Source: Acidobacteriota bacterium (GTDB lineage: Bacteria; Acidobacteriota; Terriglobia; Bryobacterales; Bryobacteraceae). Taken from it: 64,000 nt of DNA. Position numbers and translations under genes: made by a program. Below are positions 1 to 7,845 of this stretch, in pieces (positions within the stretch are counted from its first letter, which is position 1; each line of letters opens with the position of its first letter). The notes below the pieces were generated by a model. The model was not told the origin of the DNA, searched no databases, and was given only the letters and a program-made list of their open reading frames with translations. The stretch spans positions 124,001-188,000 of the forward strand of contig JAFKEE010000025.1 in assembly GCA_017307505.1 (NCBI GenBank), in the 5' to 3' direction.

Positions 1-205
1 CCCTGTCCACCAGGGCCGCGAAGCCGCCTTTTTCGCTGAGCAGGCCGGGCGAACCGATCGCGCCAAAGCCTTCGCCCCGGCGCTCGACCAGGACGACACA
101 GCCATCGCGCGAGAAGACGAAGTGCGAAGGTGTTTGCGGCGTGGGAATGATCTCGATGCCCGCGGCCGCGAGCTTTTCCAGTTGAATCAGGATGTCCGGG
201 GTCAC
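1..205 (-). CDS. Conserved hypothetical protein, N-terminal fragment (cut by window edge)
   Basis: An open frame starts with GTG at 205 and runs off the left edge, giving 68 residues beginning MTPDILIQLEKLAAAG. It starts 7 bp after the stop of the nuclease-family gene upstream, so it is probably the third gene of the miaB operon. The visible part has an amphipathic N-terminal helix and then a compact beta-rich stretch (FVFSRDGCVVLVERR, then a Gly-rich segment). An AGG lies just upstream of the GTG. I do not recognise the family and the C-terminus is outside the window, so no function is assigned. Confidence 0.6.
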   Translation of the reverse strand, partial: MTPDILIQLEKLAAAGIEIIPTPQTPSHFVFSRDGCVVLVERRGEGFGAIGSPGLLSEKGGFAALVDR

Positions 206-212
206 GGCAAAC

Positions 213-698
213 CTACATTTTGTAGCGCCCGAAGTCCTCGTCGTTGAGCCCTTCCAGCCAGCGCCGGAGTTCCTCATTGGTCACCTTATCGGAGACATTG
301 GCCGTGCTTTTCGAGGTTTTGAGGACCTGCTCTTCTACGTAGATGGGGCAGTCCAGCCGCAGTGCGAGGGCCAGGGCGTCGCTGGGACGCGAATCGATGC
401 TGATGATCTCGCCGTTCCGCTCCAGCCAGATGACGGCATAGAACGTATCGTCGCGCAGCTCGCTCACAACAACTTTGCGTACTCCTGTTTCGAGGCCAAG
501 CAGCACATTCTTGATGAGATCGTGCGTCATGGGGCGCGGCGTGCTCACCTTCTCGATCTCCAGGGCGATCGCGTTGGCTTCGTAGATGCCTACCCAGATG
601 GGCAGGATCTGGCCGCCGTTGGCATCCTTGAGAATCACGATGGGCATATTGGTGACAGGGTCCATCATCAGCCCGCGAATCTTCATCTCGACTTCCAT
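213..698 (-). CDS. Bifunctional nuclease family protein (BFN / DUF151)
   Basis: This 161-residue protein has the whole BFN domain at about residues 5-130. It begins with MKIRGLMMDPVTNMPIVILKD and continues through LPIWVGIYEANAIALEIE and SRPSDALALALR, which are the most conserved stretches of the family. The founding plant member was described with DNase and RNase activity. The bacterial homologues are mostly uncharacterised, so activity here is inferred from the family. The C-terminal 30 residues are charged (NEELRRWLEGLNDEDFGRYKM) and usual for this group. It starts 16 bp after the miaB stop codon and is very probably co-transcribed with it. An internal Met at residue 5 (start 686) is an alternative start. 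Confidence 0.88.
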   Translation of the reverse strand: MEVEMKIRGLMMDPVTNMPIVILKDANGGQILPIWVGIYEANAIALEIEKVSTPRPMTHDLIKNVLLGLETGVRKVVVSELRDDTFYAVIWLERNGEIISIDSRPSDALALALRLDCPIYVEEQVLKTSKSTANVSDKVTNEELRRWLEGLNDEDFGRYKM

Positions 699-714
699 TG
701 GAGTCCCGCCTTCC

Positions 715-2049
715 TTACACCGCTATAGCACATTCGCCCACCAGAGAGTTCGGACCCGCCCGGGTCACTCGCACCGGCAGGTAGTTGCCGATCATCCTCT
801 CACGCGGAATCAGTGTGCCGTCGGGGCGTGGCGCGGTGGTGAAATTCAGGATGCGGTTCTGCGAGGTGCGGCCGATCCATTGCCCGGTGGAGCTGTTGGA
901 GCCCTCCACCAGGACCTCCTGGCGGCCGCCCACCAGGTTGGTGTTGCGGCGCATCTGGATGGCGCGCTGCCGCTCCTGCAGGATGGTAAGGCGGCGGCTC
1001 TTCTCTTCCTCGGGAATCTGGTCTTCCAGCTTCAAGGCAGGCGTATTGGGCCGCTGGGAATACTTGAAGCTGAAAATGCTGTCGTACTCCACTTCCTCCA
1101 GCAGGCGGAGGGTCTGCTCGAAGTCCTCGTCCGTCTCACCGGGGAATCCCACAATGATATCGGTGGAGATGGCGATATCGCGCTTCGCGTTCTTCATCCA
1201 CTCGATGCGCTGCATGTACTGATCGCGCGTGTACTGCCGCTGCATGGCCGCCAGCACGCGGGATGAGCCGCTCTGGACAGGCAAGTGCACCTGGTTGCAG
1301 AGCGTCTCGGTGCGGTCGATGGCATCGATGATCTCTTTCACGAAGTCGCGCGGATGCGACGTGGTAAACCGCACGCGGCGGATGCCCGGTACGCTGCCCA
1401 CGGCCTCCAGCAGGCGCGCGAAGTCCCAGCCGGCCGGCGAGGGATCGCGGTAGCTGTTCACGTTCTGGCCCAGCAGTTGAATCTCGGAATAGCCGTTCGA
1501 GGCCAGCTTTGCGGCTTCGTCGATGACACTCTGCGAGGTGCGGCTGCGCTCCGGTCCGCGAGTGAAGGGAACCACACAGTAGGCGCAGCTCTTGTCGCAG
1601 CCTTCGATGATCGTGATGTAGGCGCGGTGCGGGTTGTCGCGGCGCGTGAGGGGCGTTTCGAACGTGTCCTCGGTGTCCAGGCTCAGGCCCGTCACCTTTC
1701 GCTCGCCGGCTTCGATGCGGACCAGCAACTCACCCAGCTTGGTGTAACTGGCGGAACCAACCACCAGGCTGACATGCGGGGCGCGTTCGAAGATCTTCTC
1801 GCCTTCCTGCTGAGCAACGCAGCCGAGGACACCGAAAACCTTGCCCTTGACCCGTTTGCCTTCCTGCAGGCGGTGGAAGACTTTCTGTTCGGCTTTGTCG
1901 CGGATGCTGCAGGTGTTGTACAGGACCAGGTCGGCCGCATCGGCCGTGTCGACCTGAGCATAGCCGCGCTGCTCCAGCGTGCCGATGACCTTTTCCGAGT
2001 CATGGACATTCATCTGGCAACCGAAGGTTTCGAGGTAAAAGCTTTTCAT
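715..2049 (-). CDS. miaB: tRNA-2-methylthio-N6-dimethylallyladenosine synthase MiaB
   Basis: This is a radical-SAM methylthiotransferase that converts i6A37 to ms2i6A37 in tRNAs reading UNN codons. The 444 residues match the family length. The UPF0004 domain carries the auxiliary [4Fe-4S] ligands Cys11 (GCQMN), Cys47 (NTCSIR) and Cys77 (GCVAQ). The radical-SAM motif CX3CX2C is Cys151, Cys155 and Cys158 (EGCDKSCAYC). A TRAM domain follows at about 375-440 (EVLVEG...IGRTSQNRILNF). It leads a minus-strand operon with the BFN gene and the truncated gene. The ATG at 2049 has a partial purine-rich SD (GGATAGGGG). All catalytic cysteines are present, so the assignment is firm. Confidence 0.97.
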   Translation of the reverse strand: MKSFYLETFGCQMNVHDSEKVIGTLEQRGYAQVDTADAADLVLYNTCSIRDKAEQKVFHRLQEGKRVKGKVFGVLGCVAQQEGEKIFERAPHVSLVVGSASYTKLGELLVRIEAGERKVTGLSLDTEDTFETPLTRRDNPHRAYITIIEGCDKSCAYCVVPFTRGPERSRTSQSVIDEAAKLASNGYSEIQLLGQNVNSYRDPSPAGWDFARLLEAVGSVPGIRRVRFTTSHPRDFVKEIIDAIDRTETLCNQVHLPVQSGSSRVLAAMQRQYTRDQYMQRIEWMKNAKRDIAISTDIIVGFPGETDEDFEQTLRLLEEVEYDSIFSFKYSQRPNTPALKLEDQIPEEEKSRRLTILQERQRAIQMRRNTNLVGGRQEVLVEGSNSSTGQWIGRTSQNRILNFTTAPRPDGTLIPRERMIGNYLPVRVTRAGPNSLVGECAIAV

Positions 2050-2104
2050 AGCCCCTATCCAACAATTGTAGCGTTTTCTGTCAGATTACCCCATCTCCAA
2101 AGAT

Positions 2105-2125
2105 TCCTGTGGACACACCACAGGA
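2105..2125. promoter_or_regulatory. Perfect 21-bp inverted repeat, candidate PadR operator
   Basis: The arms TCCTGTGG and CCACAGGA are perfectly complementary around a 5-bp spacer. The repeat lies 42 bp upstream of the padR start, in the 117-bp divergent gap with miaB. There is no T-run after it, so it is unlikely to be a terminator. Position and symmetry suggest a dimeric regulator site, with autoregulation by PadR the simplest inference. Confidence 0.5.
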
Positions 2126-2132
2126 AGTATGG

Positions 2133-2158
2133 CATATATGTGGTCATCCCAAAGGAGG
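2133..2158 (+). promoter_or_regulatory. CATATATG palindrome and strong Shine-Dalgarno of padR
   Basis: A perfect 8-bp palindrome CATATATG (2133-2140) lies between the 21-bp repeat and the gene. An AAAGGAGG Shine-Dalgarno (2151-2158) sits 8 nt before the ATG at 2167 and fixes the start. The AT-rich palindrome could be a -10 region or a second operator half; I cannot distinguish these. Confidence 0.5.
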
Positions 2159-2166
2159 CCCGCTCG

Positions 2167-2523
2167 ATGCCGGAACCCGAACGCCTTGAGTTATTGCAGG
2201 GGACCCTGGACCTGATGGTGCTGCAGACCCTGCTCGCGCTGGGGCGCCTGCACGGCTACGGCATCGCACGCCGCATCGAGCAGGTGAGCGGCGACGCCAT
2301 CTTGTTGAATCAAGGGACGATCTACGCTTCCCTGGTACGCCTGGAGCAGCGCGGGTGGATCTCCTCGGAATGGGGTGAGTCGGACAACAAGCGGAAGGCG
2401 AAGTTCTATGCCATCAGCGACGCCGGGCGCCAGCAGCTGGCCAGCGAGACCCACAACTGGCAGCGGCTATCGGATGTGATGACGAAGTTGTTTGCCCTGG
2501 AAGGGGAGGCGCCCAAGCCATGA
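2167..2523 (+). CDS. PadR family transcriptional regulator
   Basis: This 118-residue winged-helix repressor is of the PadR type. It starts MPEPERLELLQGTLDLMVLQ and contains the hallmark stretch LHGYGIARRIEQ, followed by the recognition/wing part NQGTIYASLVRLEQRGWI and the AKFYAISDAGR segment. Such proteins bind DNA as dimers and respond to small ligands; the ligand here is unknown. The reading frame is open further upstream, but the AAAGGAGG site places the start at 2167. Its stop overlaps the start of the ADOP permease (ATGA), so the two are translationally coupled. This PadR-ADOP pair is a recurring acidobacterial unit, and the regulator probably controls its own operon through the palindrome upstream. 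Confidence 0.95.
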   Translation: MPEPERLELLQGTLDLMVLQTLLALGRLHGYGIARRIEQVSGDAILLNQGTIYASLVRLEQRGWISSEWGESDNKRKAKFYAISDAGRQQLASETHNWQRLSDVMTKLFALEGEAPKP

Positions 2524-5216
2524 AGACCGCGCTTTCCCTGCTGCGGGCGAAATGGCGTGCCCTGACGGGCCGCCGCCGTCTGGACGAGGAGTTCAGCGAG
2601 GAACTGGCGGCTCACCTCGAGATGCTGGCCGCCGATTTCCAGGCGAAAGGCATGGGCCAGGCGGACGCGCTGAGGGCGGCGCGGCTCAAGCTGGGCTTCG
2701 AGGAATCCTTGAAGGAGATCAACCGCGACCAGCGCGGGTGGCCGCTGGCGGAATCCATCGCCCAGGATGTCCGCTACGCCCTGCGCGCGTGGCGCCGCAA
2801 TCCGATGTTCGCTCTGGGAGCGATCCTCACGCTTGCCCTGGGCATCGGTGCGAACACAAGCGTGTTCACCTTCCTCAACACCGTCATGTTCACAGGGCAG
2901 GGCGGTGCGGGCGACGGCCGCTTCGCCCAACTCTACCCGCAGAAACTCGAAGCGGTGCCAAACGGGCAGTGGGTCGCCGCCGGAGACCGGGGTCTCTCGT
3001 ACGACGAATTCCAGGCGTTCCAGAAGGCGCCTTCCCTGCAGTCGCTGGCTGTGTGGAGCGAGTGGCGCCCCTCCTACGGCGACGGGGACACGGCCTCGGA
3101 CCCGACTCGCGTCAAACTCGTTTCCTACGGTGCCCTGGACGTCCTTGGGCTGAAGGAACCCCTGCGCGGGCGCTGGTTCACCCGCGCAGAGTGCCGGCCC
3201 GGCGGCGACAGCAGTGTGGTCCTTGTGGTCGAAAGCACCTGGCGCACTCTCTTTCGCGCAGACCCGAGGCTGCTGGGGCGAACGCTGCGCCTGGAAGGCC
3301 ACACGTTGACTGTGATCGGAATTCTGCCGGAATCCTTCAACAACCGGGCCATGGGCCGGTCCGATTTCGTCGTACCGGTCAGCTTTCAACAGCAATTGGG
3401 CGCAGACGCAAAGTGGTATCGCGACACGCAGTGGCTGGAGGCGACGGGCCGCTTGAAGCCCGGTGCGACGCGGGCGCAGCTGCGTGAGGAGCTGAACGCC
3501 CTCGCGCGTCAGTTCGATACTCAAAACCCGAGAACGTCGATGGACGTGCTGGTCACCGACGGATCGATGGTGGAACGGCCCTTCCTGCGTCCGAAGCTCA
3601 TGATTGTGCTGCCGCTGCTGCAGGCTGCGATGGGCCTGGTGCTGCTGATTGCCTGTTCCAACGTTGCGTCCCTGTTGCTCTCACGGGCGGCGGTGCGGCA
3701 ACGGGAAGTTGCTGTCCGCCTGAGTCTCGGTGCCGCGAGAGGCCGCCTGTTCCGGCAACTGCTCACCGAGAGCCTGCTGCTGGGGCTCTGCGCGGGGGCG
3801 CTGAGCCTGTGGTTTGCCCTGCGAATACCGCCGCTGCTGGCCATTATCATTCCTCAGCAGCAGCGGCCCATTCTCGCGCCGGAGTTCCAGCTGAACCTGA
3901 GGCTTCTCGGCTACACCGCGGCCGCGGCCCTGCTTGCCGGGGTGGTGGCGGGCCTGGCTCCGGCTCTTGAATCCATGAAGCTCGACCTCTATTCCTCGCT
4001 GAAAGGCACCGGTTCGGTATGGTCGGGGAAGCGGCGGTTCCGCAGCTGGCTGGTGTCGGTGCAGGTAGCGGCCAGCCTCGTGCTGCTGCTCGGGTCGGGC
4101 CTGCTGTTGCGCACCATGGAATCGGTTCGAGGAGTGGGCGAGCAGTTCCAGCCGGAGACCCTGATGGTCACGGAGGCCTGGTTCCGCAGCGAGGCTTATG
4201 ATGCGGCGCGGATGGACCAGGTAGCCGGGCAGTTGCGTCAGCGCATTGTGGCCTTGCCGGGCGTGAAGGCTGTCTCGCTGACACACGGCCTTCCCATGCG
4301 CTCCCCGGGAAAGCAGACGGCGACATTGCCCCAGGGTGACCGCCGCTCCGTCGAGGCCCGGTATACGGACCCCAACTACTTCCAGGTCTTCGGACTGCCT
4401 CTCAGAAGAGGCCGGCTCTTTACGGCTGCCGAGATGCAGCGGGCCGTTTTGAAGAGCGGCGAGACCGCGCAGGGCAAGGGCCCCTGGCCGGCCGTGATAG
4501 CCCAACCGGCAGCGGAGATGTTCTTCCCCGGCCAGGATCCCCTGGGCCGTGCCATCACCCTGAACGATCCGGCCGGGCCGATCCTGGCTGAGGTGGTGGG
4601 GGTCGTGGCCTCCACGGGCCCGATTCCGAATGAAAGCCCCTTCGTGCTCTACCTGCCCTTCCCGCTGCGGAGTGAGCGCACGTTCATCCTCACCAGATTC
4701 GAAGGGGATGGCAGGGTTCTGCAACGCTCCCTGGAGGACCTGCGCTCGGAGTTCGACCCGGGCCTGCTGCGCGGCTCGCAGAAGCTGACGATGGTCTACG
4801 AGGATCTGCTCTCGTCCCTGAAACCGCTCGCGGGCGTGGTGGCGGCCATCAGCGGGCTGGCGGTGCTTCTGGCCATGATCGGAATCTACGGCGTCCTGGC
4901 GTTCGCGGTAAGCCAGCGGACCCGCGAACTGGGCATCCGGCTTGCCCTAGGAGCCAAGGCGGGGGAAGTCTCCGCGCTCATGTTGAAAACAGGACTCAAA
5001 CCGGTCCTGCTTGGCCTGCTGGGGGGACTGCCCCTCGGCATCGTCATGGTGAAACTGCTCGCCCGGTTCACGCAGTCGATGGGCATGGGCGCCTGGGACT
5101 CGCGGCTCTACGGACTCGTCCTCCTGCTGCTGCTGGGCTCGGCCGGACTCTCCCTGCTGCTTCCTGCCCTGCGTGCGGGGCGCATCGATCCCCTGCGGGC
5201 TCTGCGGGAGGAATAG
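2520..5216 (+). CDS. ADOP-type MacB-like ABC transporter permease
   Basis: This 898-residue membrane protein is of the acidobacterial duplicated orphan permease class. Residues 1-90 form the soluble N-terminal segment typical of ADOP proteins (RRRLDEEFSEELAAHLEMLA). There follow two MacB-PCD/FtsX units, each a membrane helix, a large extracytoplasmic domain and three more helices. The first helix is around MFALGAILTLALGIGANTSVF, the second unit starts near SWLVSVQVAASLVLLLGSG, and the C-terminus ends in RAGRIDPLRALREE. No ATPase gene is adjacent, hence orphan. MacB-like systems act as mechanotransmitters for efflux or lipoprotein traffic; the substrate here is unknown. It is translationally coupled to padR. 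Confidence 0.93.
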   Translation: MKTALSLLRAKWRALTGRRRLDEEFSEELAAHLEMLAADFQAKGMGQADALRAARLKLGFEESLKEINRDQRGWPLAESIAQDVRYALRAWRRNPMFALGAILTLALGIGANTSVFTFLNTVMFTGQGGAGDGRFAQLYPQKLEAVPNGQWVAAGDRGLSYDEFQAFQKAPSLQSLAVWSEWRPSYGDGDTASDPTRVKLVSYGALDVLGLKEPLRGRWFTRAECRPGGDSSVVLVVESTWRTLFRADPRLLGRTLRLEGHTLTVIGILPESFNNRAMGRSDFVVPVSFQQQLGADAKWYRDTQWLEATGRLKPGATRAQLREELNALARQFDTQNPRTSMDVLVTDGSMVERPFLRPKLMIVLPLLQAAMGLVLLIACSNVASLLLSRAAVRQREVAVRLSLGAARGRLFRQLLTESLLLGLCAGALSLWFALRIPPLLAIIIPQQQRPILAPEFQLNLRLLGYTAAAALLAGVVAGLAPALESMKLDLYSSLKGTGSVWSGKRRFRSWLVSVQVAASLVLLLGSGLLLRTMESVRGVGEQFQPETLMVTEAWFRSEAYDAARMDQVAGQLRQRIVALPGVKAVSLTHGLPMRSPGKQTATLPQGDRRSVEARYTDPNYFQVFGLPLRRGRLFTAAEMQRAVLKSGETAQGKGPWPAVIAQPAAEMFFPGQDPLGRAITLNDPAGPILAEVVGVVASTGPIPNESPFVLYLPFPLRSERTFILTRFEGDGRVLQRSLEDLRSEFDPGLLRGSQKLTMVYEDLLSSLKPLAGVVAAISGLAVLLAMIGIYGVLAFAVSQRTRELGIRLALGAKAGEVSALMLKTGLKPVLLGLLGGLPLGIVMVKLLARFTQSMGMGAWDSRLYGLVLLLLLGSAGLSLLLPALRAGRIDPLRALREE

Positions 5217-5246
5217 CCGCCCATAAAGACCGGCGCGTCTCCGGCC

Positions 5247-5252
5247 GATAAT
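5247..5252 (+). promoter_or_regulatory. GATAAT -10-like box, leaderless spacing
   Basis: GATAAT ends exactly 6 nt before the ATG at 5259, so transcription would begin at the A of the start codon. No convincing -35 is visible and there is no SD before the ATG. The same arrangement occurs before 31583 and 39469. Confidence 0.4.
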
Positions 5253-5258
5253 CAGGGC

Positions 5259-6188
5259 ATGAGGACCATTGCGTTCCTACTCGCCTTGCCGGCGGCCCTG
5301 TTGGCGCAGCAGAGCCAGTCGACCACCTCGGTCTACGACATCAATGGACACCGGGTTGACTGGTCGCAGAGCCAGGCCGGTGACGGACGGACAGCCCAGA
5401 CCCAGCGCAATTTGAACGGCCGCACCATCCCCACCGAGAAGGTGGAGGAGAAGGTCGTCAAAAACGAAGGCGGCGTCCGCGTGGTGGAGCGTACGGTGCG
5501 GCGTTTCGACATGAACGGCAATCCCCTGCCCCCGGAAAAGGTTGTGACCGAGACCGAAACCCGTACCGACGGCACGGCGGTGGAGAAATCGACCGTGTAC
5601 CGCGGCGACTTCAACGGCAACCTGCGGCCAGCCGAACGCACGGTGAGTTCGACGCGCAAATCGGGCAATACCGCGGTGACGGAGACCGAGGTCGAGCGGA
5701 ACGGCATCAACGGCGGCTTTGAGCGAGTGGAACGGCGCGTGGCGCAGGAGACAACGGAGAAAACCTCCAGCGAGCGCGATGAGACCGTCTACACCAGGGA
5801 CGCCAACGGCCGGTTCTCGGAGGCCGGCCGGAAAGTCGTTCGCTCGAAGACCGAGAACGGAGTCCAACAGGAGCAGGTGGACGAGTACGAGTCCGCCACA
5901 TCGGGGAGCCTAAAACTGGCGCGGCAAACCGTGGCCAAGGTCACGAAGGCAGCCGATGGTACGGAACGGCGCGAAGTCGATGTCTTCGGTCCGGCGGCAC
6001 CCGGCCGTGCGATTCCCGACAGCAATGCCATGCAACTGCGCGAGAAGCAGGTGTTTACTTCCCGCCAGAGCGGCGACGGCAGCGTCGTGCAGGTCTTCGC
6101 GATCCAGCGTCCTTCCGTGAACAGCACAAAAGAACTGGGCCCGCTGCAGAAGATCAGCGAGACGGTGTGCAAGGGGAAGTGCCAGTAG
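5259..6188 (+). CDS. Secreted repeat protein with about 33-residue periodicity, function unknown
   Basis: This 309-residue protein begins with a cleavable signal peptide (MRTIAFLLALPAALLAQQ, likely cut after ALLA). The mature part is built of degenerate repeats recurring about every 32-33 residues and marked by an Asn-Gly turn. The NG pairs fall at residues 53-54, 86-87, 119-120, 151-152 and 183-184, with a degenerate copy at 215-216. The consensus is roughly D-x-NG-xxxPxEKV followed by charged beta-like stretches. The C-terminus has two Cys (CKGKC). I do not recognise the family. The start at 5259 has no SD; a GATAAT lies exactly 6 nt upstream (5247-5252), suggesting a leaderless transcript. 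Export to the periplasm or surface is inferred. Confidence 0.8.
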   Translation: MRTIAFLLALPAALLAQQSQSTTSVYDINGHRVDWSQSQAGDGRTAQTQRNLNGRTIPTEKVEEKVVKNEGGVRVVERTVRRFDMNGNPLPPEKVVTETETRTDGTAVEKSTVYRGDFNGNLRPAERTVSSTRKSGNTAVTETEVERNGINGGFERVERRVAQETTEKTSSERDETVYTRDANGRFSEAGRKVVRSKTENGVQQEQVDEYESATSGSLKLARQTVAKVTKAADGTERREVDVFGPAAPGRAIPDSNAMQLREKQVFTSRQSGDGSVVQVFAIQRPSVNSTKELGPLQKISETVCKGKCQ

Positions 6189-6224
6189 CAACACCGCCGC
6201 AACGCCCTCGAAATGGCGGCGCCA

Positions 6225-6241
6225 CCGGAAACACCTTCCGG
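6225..6241. terminator. Short hairpin between convergent genes
   Basis: CCGGAA and TTCCGG are separated by 5 nt, with flanking GC-rich pairing, in the 79-bp gap between the convergent repeat-protein gene and the flavoprotein gene. There is no long T-run, so termination is only suggested. Confidence 0.3.
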
Positions 6242-6267
6242 GGCGGCCCCTTTGCCTTCTATGGCCG

Positions 6268-7626
6268 CTATACCCGCCCGTGTAACATGCCTTCAAAGTA
6301 CATGGGCCGCAACACATGCACCTTCAGCAGCCATCCGGCGGAGTGCTCGCGGCCCGGGTCCAGGAAAGGCAGCGTCGGCGTGGGCTTCTTGTCGTAGCCG
6401 AACTCCGCGAAAAGCACCTTGCCATACTCCGTCACCACAGGACACGCGGTATAGCCGTTGTACTGGCGCCGAGGTTCCTGCCCTTCCATCAGCGCGATGA
6501 GATTAGCGGCTGCAACCGGCGCCTGAATCCGAATTGCTGCTCCTGTCTTACTCGTGGGCAGCCCCGCCACGTCGCCCAGCACAACCACATTCCTGTACAC
6601 CTTGTGGACGAGAGTCGACTTGTCTGCGGGCACCCAGTCCTCATTCCGGTTCGTGGCCGGGTCGCGCGCCAGCGCGGAATTGCGGACAAAGTCCGGAGCG
6701 CTCATAGGCGGGACGATGTGCAGAAAGTCGTAGTCCACAGTCAAAGTCGAGGGCTCTGCGCCGGCGGCGGCCCGCATCACACGGAAGACCGCCTTGCGCG
6801 CCTGCGTGTCGACAGACTGGATGCGGTGCTCCAGGGCCACTGGAATCTGGCGCTCGTCGTAAATCTGCTTCAGCCGGTGCTGGAAGATCGGGACGTCAAA
6901 GAGGTGGTCCAACGCGGAGTAGAAGCGGAAATCCACCCGGCTGCGCGTGCCCTGGCGGCGGCAGTAATCCTCCGCAAGCAGGTTGATCTTCTTCGGCGCC
7001 CCGCCACACTTCAGCTTGGTCCAGGTATCCGAGAAGACCGCGCGTCCTCCGGTCGCGGCAAGTTTACGGATGGCCGGCCAGCACTTCTGCGCGCTCTGGT
7101 AGTCGTAGATGCAATGGACGTTGCCTTCCCCCAACCGGTCCCGTTGAATCCCTTCAATGGCCTGGAAGTTCATCTGCAGACCGGGGCAAAGCACCAGGAA
7201 ATCATACGGCACTGCTCCGTTCGAAGCGGTGACGACACGCTGATGATCCGGATCCGCTTCGACCACCCGGTCACGCAGCCAGCGGACACCATCCGGGATG
7301 AATTCGGTTTGCGGCCTCACGACGAATGACGCCTGGAAGATCCCGGCGGCAACCAGCGTGAATCCAGGCTGGTAGTAGTGCGTTTCCCCTGGCTCGATCA
7401 GCGTGATGTCCGGATGCGCCAGAGCGCGGCTGAGGCGGGCAGCCACCGCGAGTCCGGCAGAACCTGCTCCTACGATCACTACACGCGCCCGGGCCTGACT
7501 CGACGGGATGTCGGCCCGCAGACCGCGATAGACGCCATAGCCGGCGGCTGCGCCGGCGGCCAAAAGGAATCCGCGGCGGCTGAGGGCGAAACGGCCGTCC
7601 GGTGGGCGAGAAGATTCTAGACGCAT
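6268..7626 (-). CDS. Tat-exported sulfide:quinone oxidoreductase-like flavoprotein
   Basis: This 452-residue FAD-dependent enzyme resembles type II (mitochondrial SQRDL-like) sulfide:quinone oxidoreductases. A twin-arginine signal is present at residues 16-20 (SRRGF), followed by a hydrophobic stretch. The dinucleotide motif is GAGSAG (53-58). Both redox cysteines expected of the group are seen: Cys207 in LKCGGAPKK and Cys395 in GYTACPVVTEYG. The C-terminal region with PFLD and the hydrophobic tail matches the membrane-binding end of SQRDL. The enzyme would oxidise sulfide, or another low-molecular-weight thiol donor, and pass electrons to quinone. It is transcribed alone after a 219-nt gap. 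The Tat signal implies assembly with FAD before export and action on the periplasmic face. Confidence 0.85.
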   Translation of the reverse strand: MRLESSRPPDGRFALSRRGFLLAAGAAAGYGVYRGLRADIPSSQARARVVIVGAGSAGLAVAARLSRALAHPDITLIEPGETHYYQPGFTLVAAGIFQASFVVRPQTEFIPDGVRWLRDRVVEADPDHQRVVTASNGAVPYDFLVLCPGLQMNFQAIEGIQRDRLGEGNVHCIYDYQSAQKCWPAIRKLAATGGRAVFSDTWTKLKCGGAPKKINLLAEDYCRRQGTRSRVDFRFYSALDHLFDVPIFQHRLKQIYDERQIPVALEHRIQSVDTQARKAVFRVMRAAAGAEPSTLTVDYDFLHIVPPMSAPDFVRNSALARDPATNRNEDWVPADKSTLVHKVYRNVVVLGDVAGLPTSKTGAAIRIQAPVAAANLIALMEGQEPRRQYNGYTACPVVTEYGKVLFAEFGYDKKPTPTLPFLDPGREHSAGWLLKVHVLRPMYFEGMLHGRV

Positions 7627-7845
7627 AGCCTAATCCCATCCTCGCCGAAGCCGGGGAGATAAGTCCAAACAGATCTTTTTATGCTTCATTAGCCGGAGAT
7701 TTAGACATCGCCACAAAGCCGGCAGGGGGATACTGCACGGGACCCGCCGGATTGCTGCTGCATCCGAAAAGGCAGGCCAGCGGGCAGGCGAAAGCTGCTG
7801 CTGGGTCCGCGGCAGTTGGTCTCCGGGTATCTCACCGGCCAACTC
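7627..7845. other. 219-nt gap upstream of the SQR-like gene
   Basis: This gap separates the YkgJ gene stop from the flavoprotein start, both minus strand. It has a GC-rich inverted repeat (CCGGC...GCCGG near 7720-7750) but no T-run and no riboswitch that I recognise. It should contain the flavoprotein promoter; I cannot place it with confidence. Confidence 0.3.
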
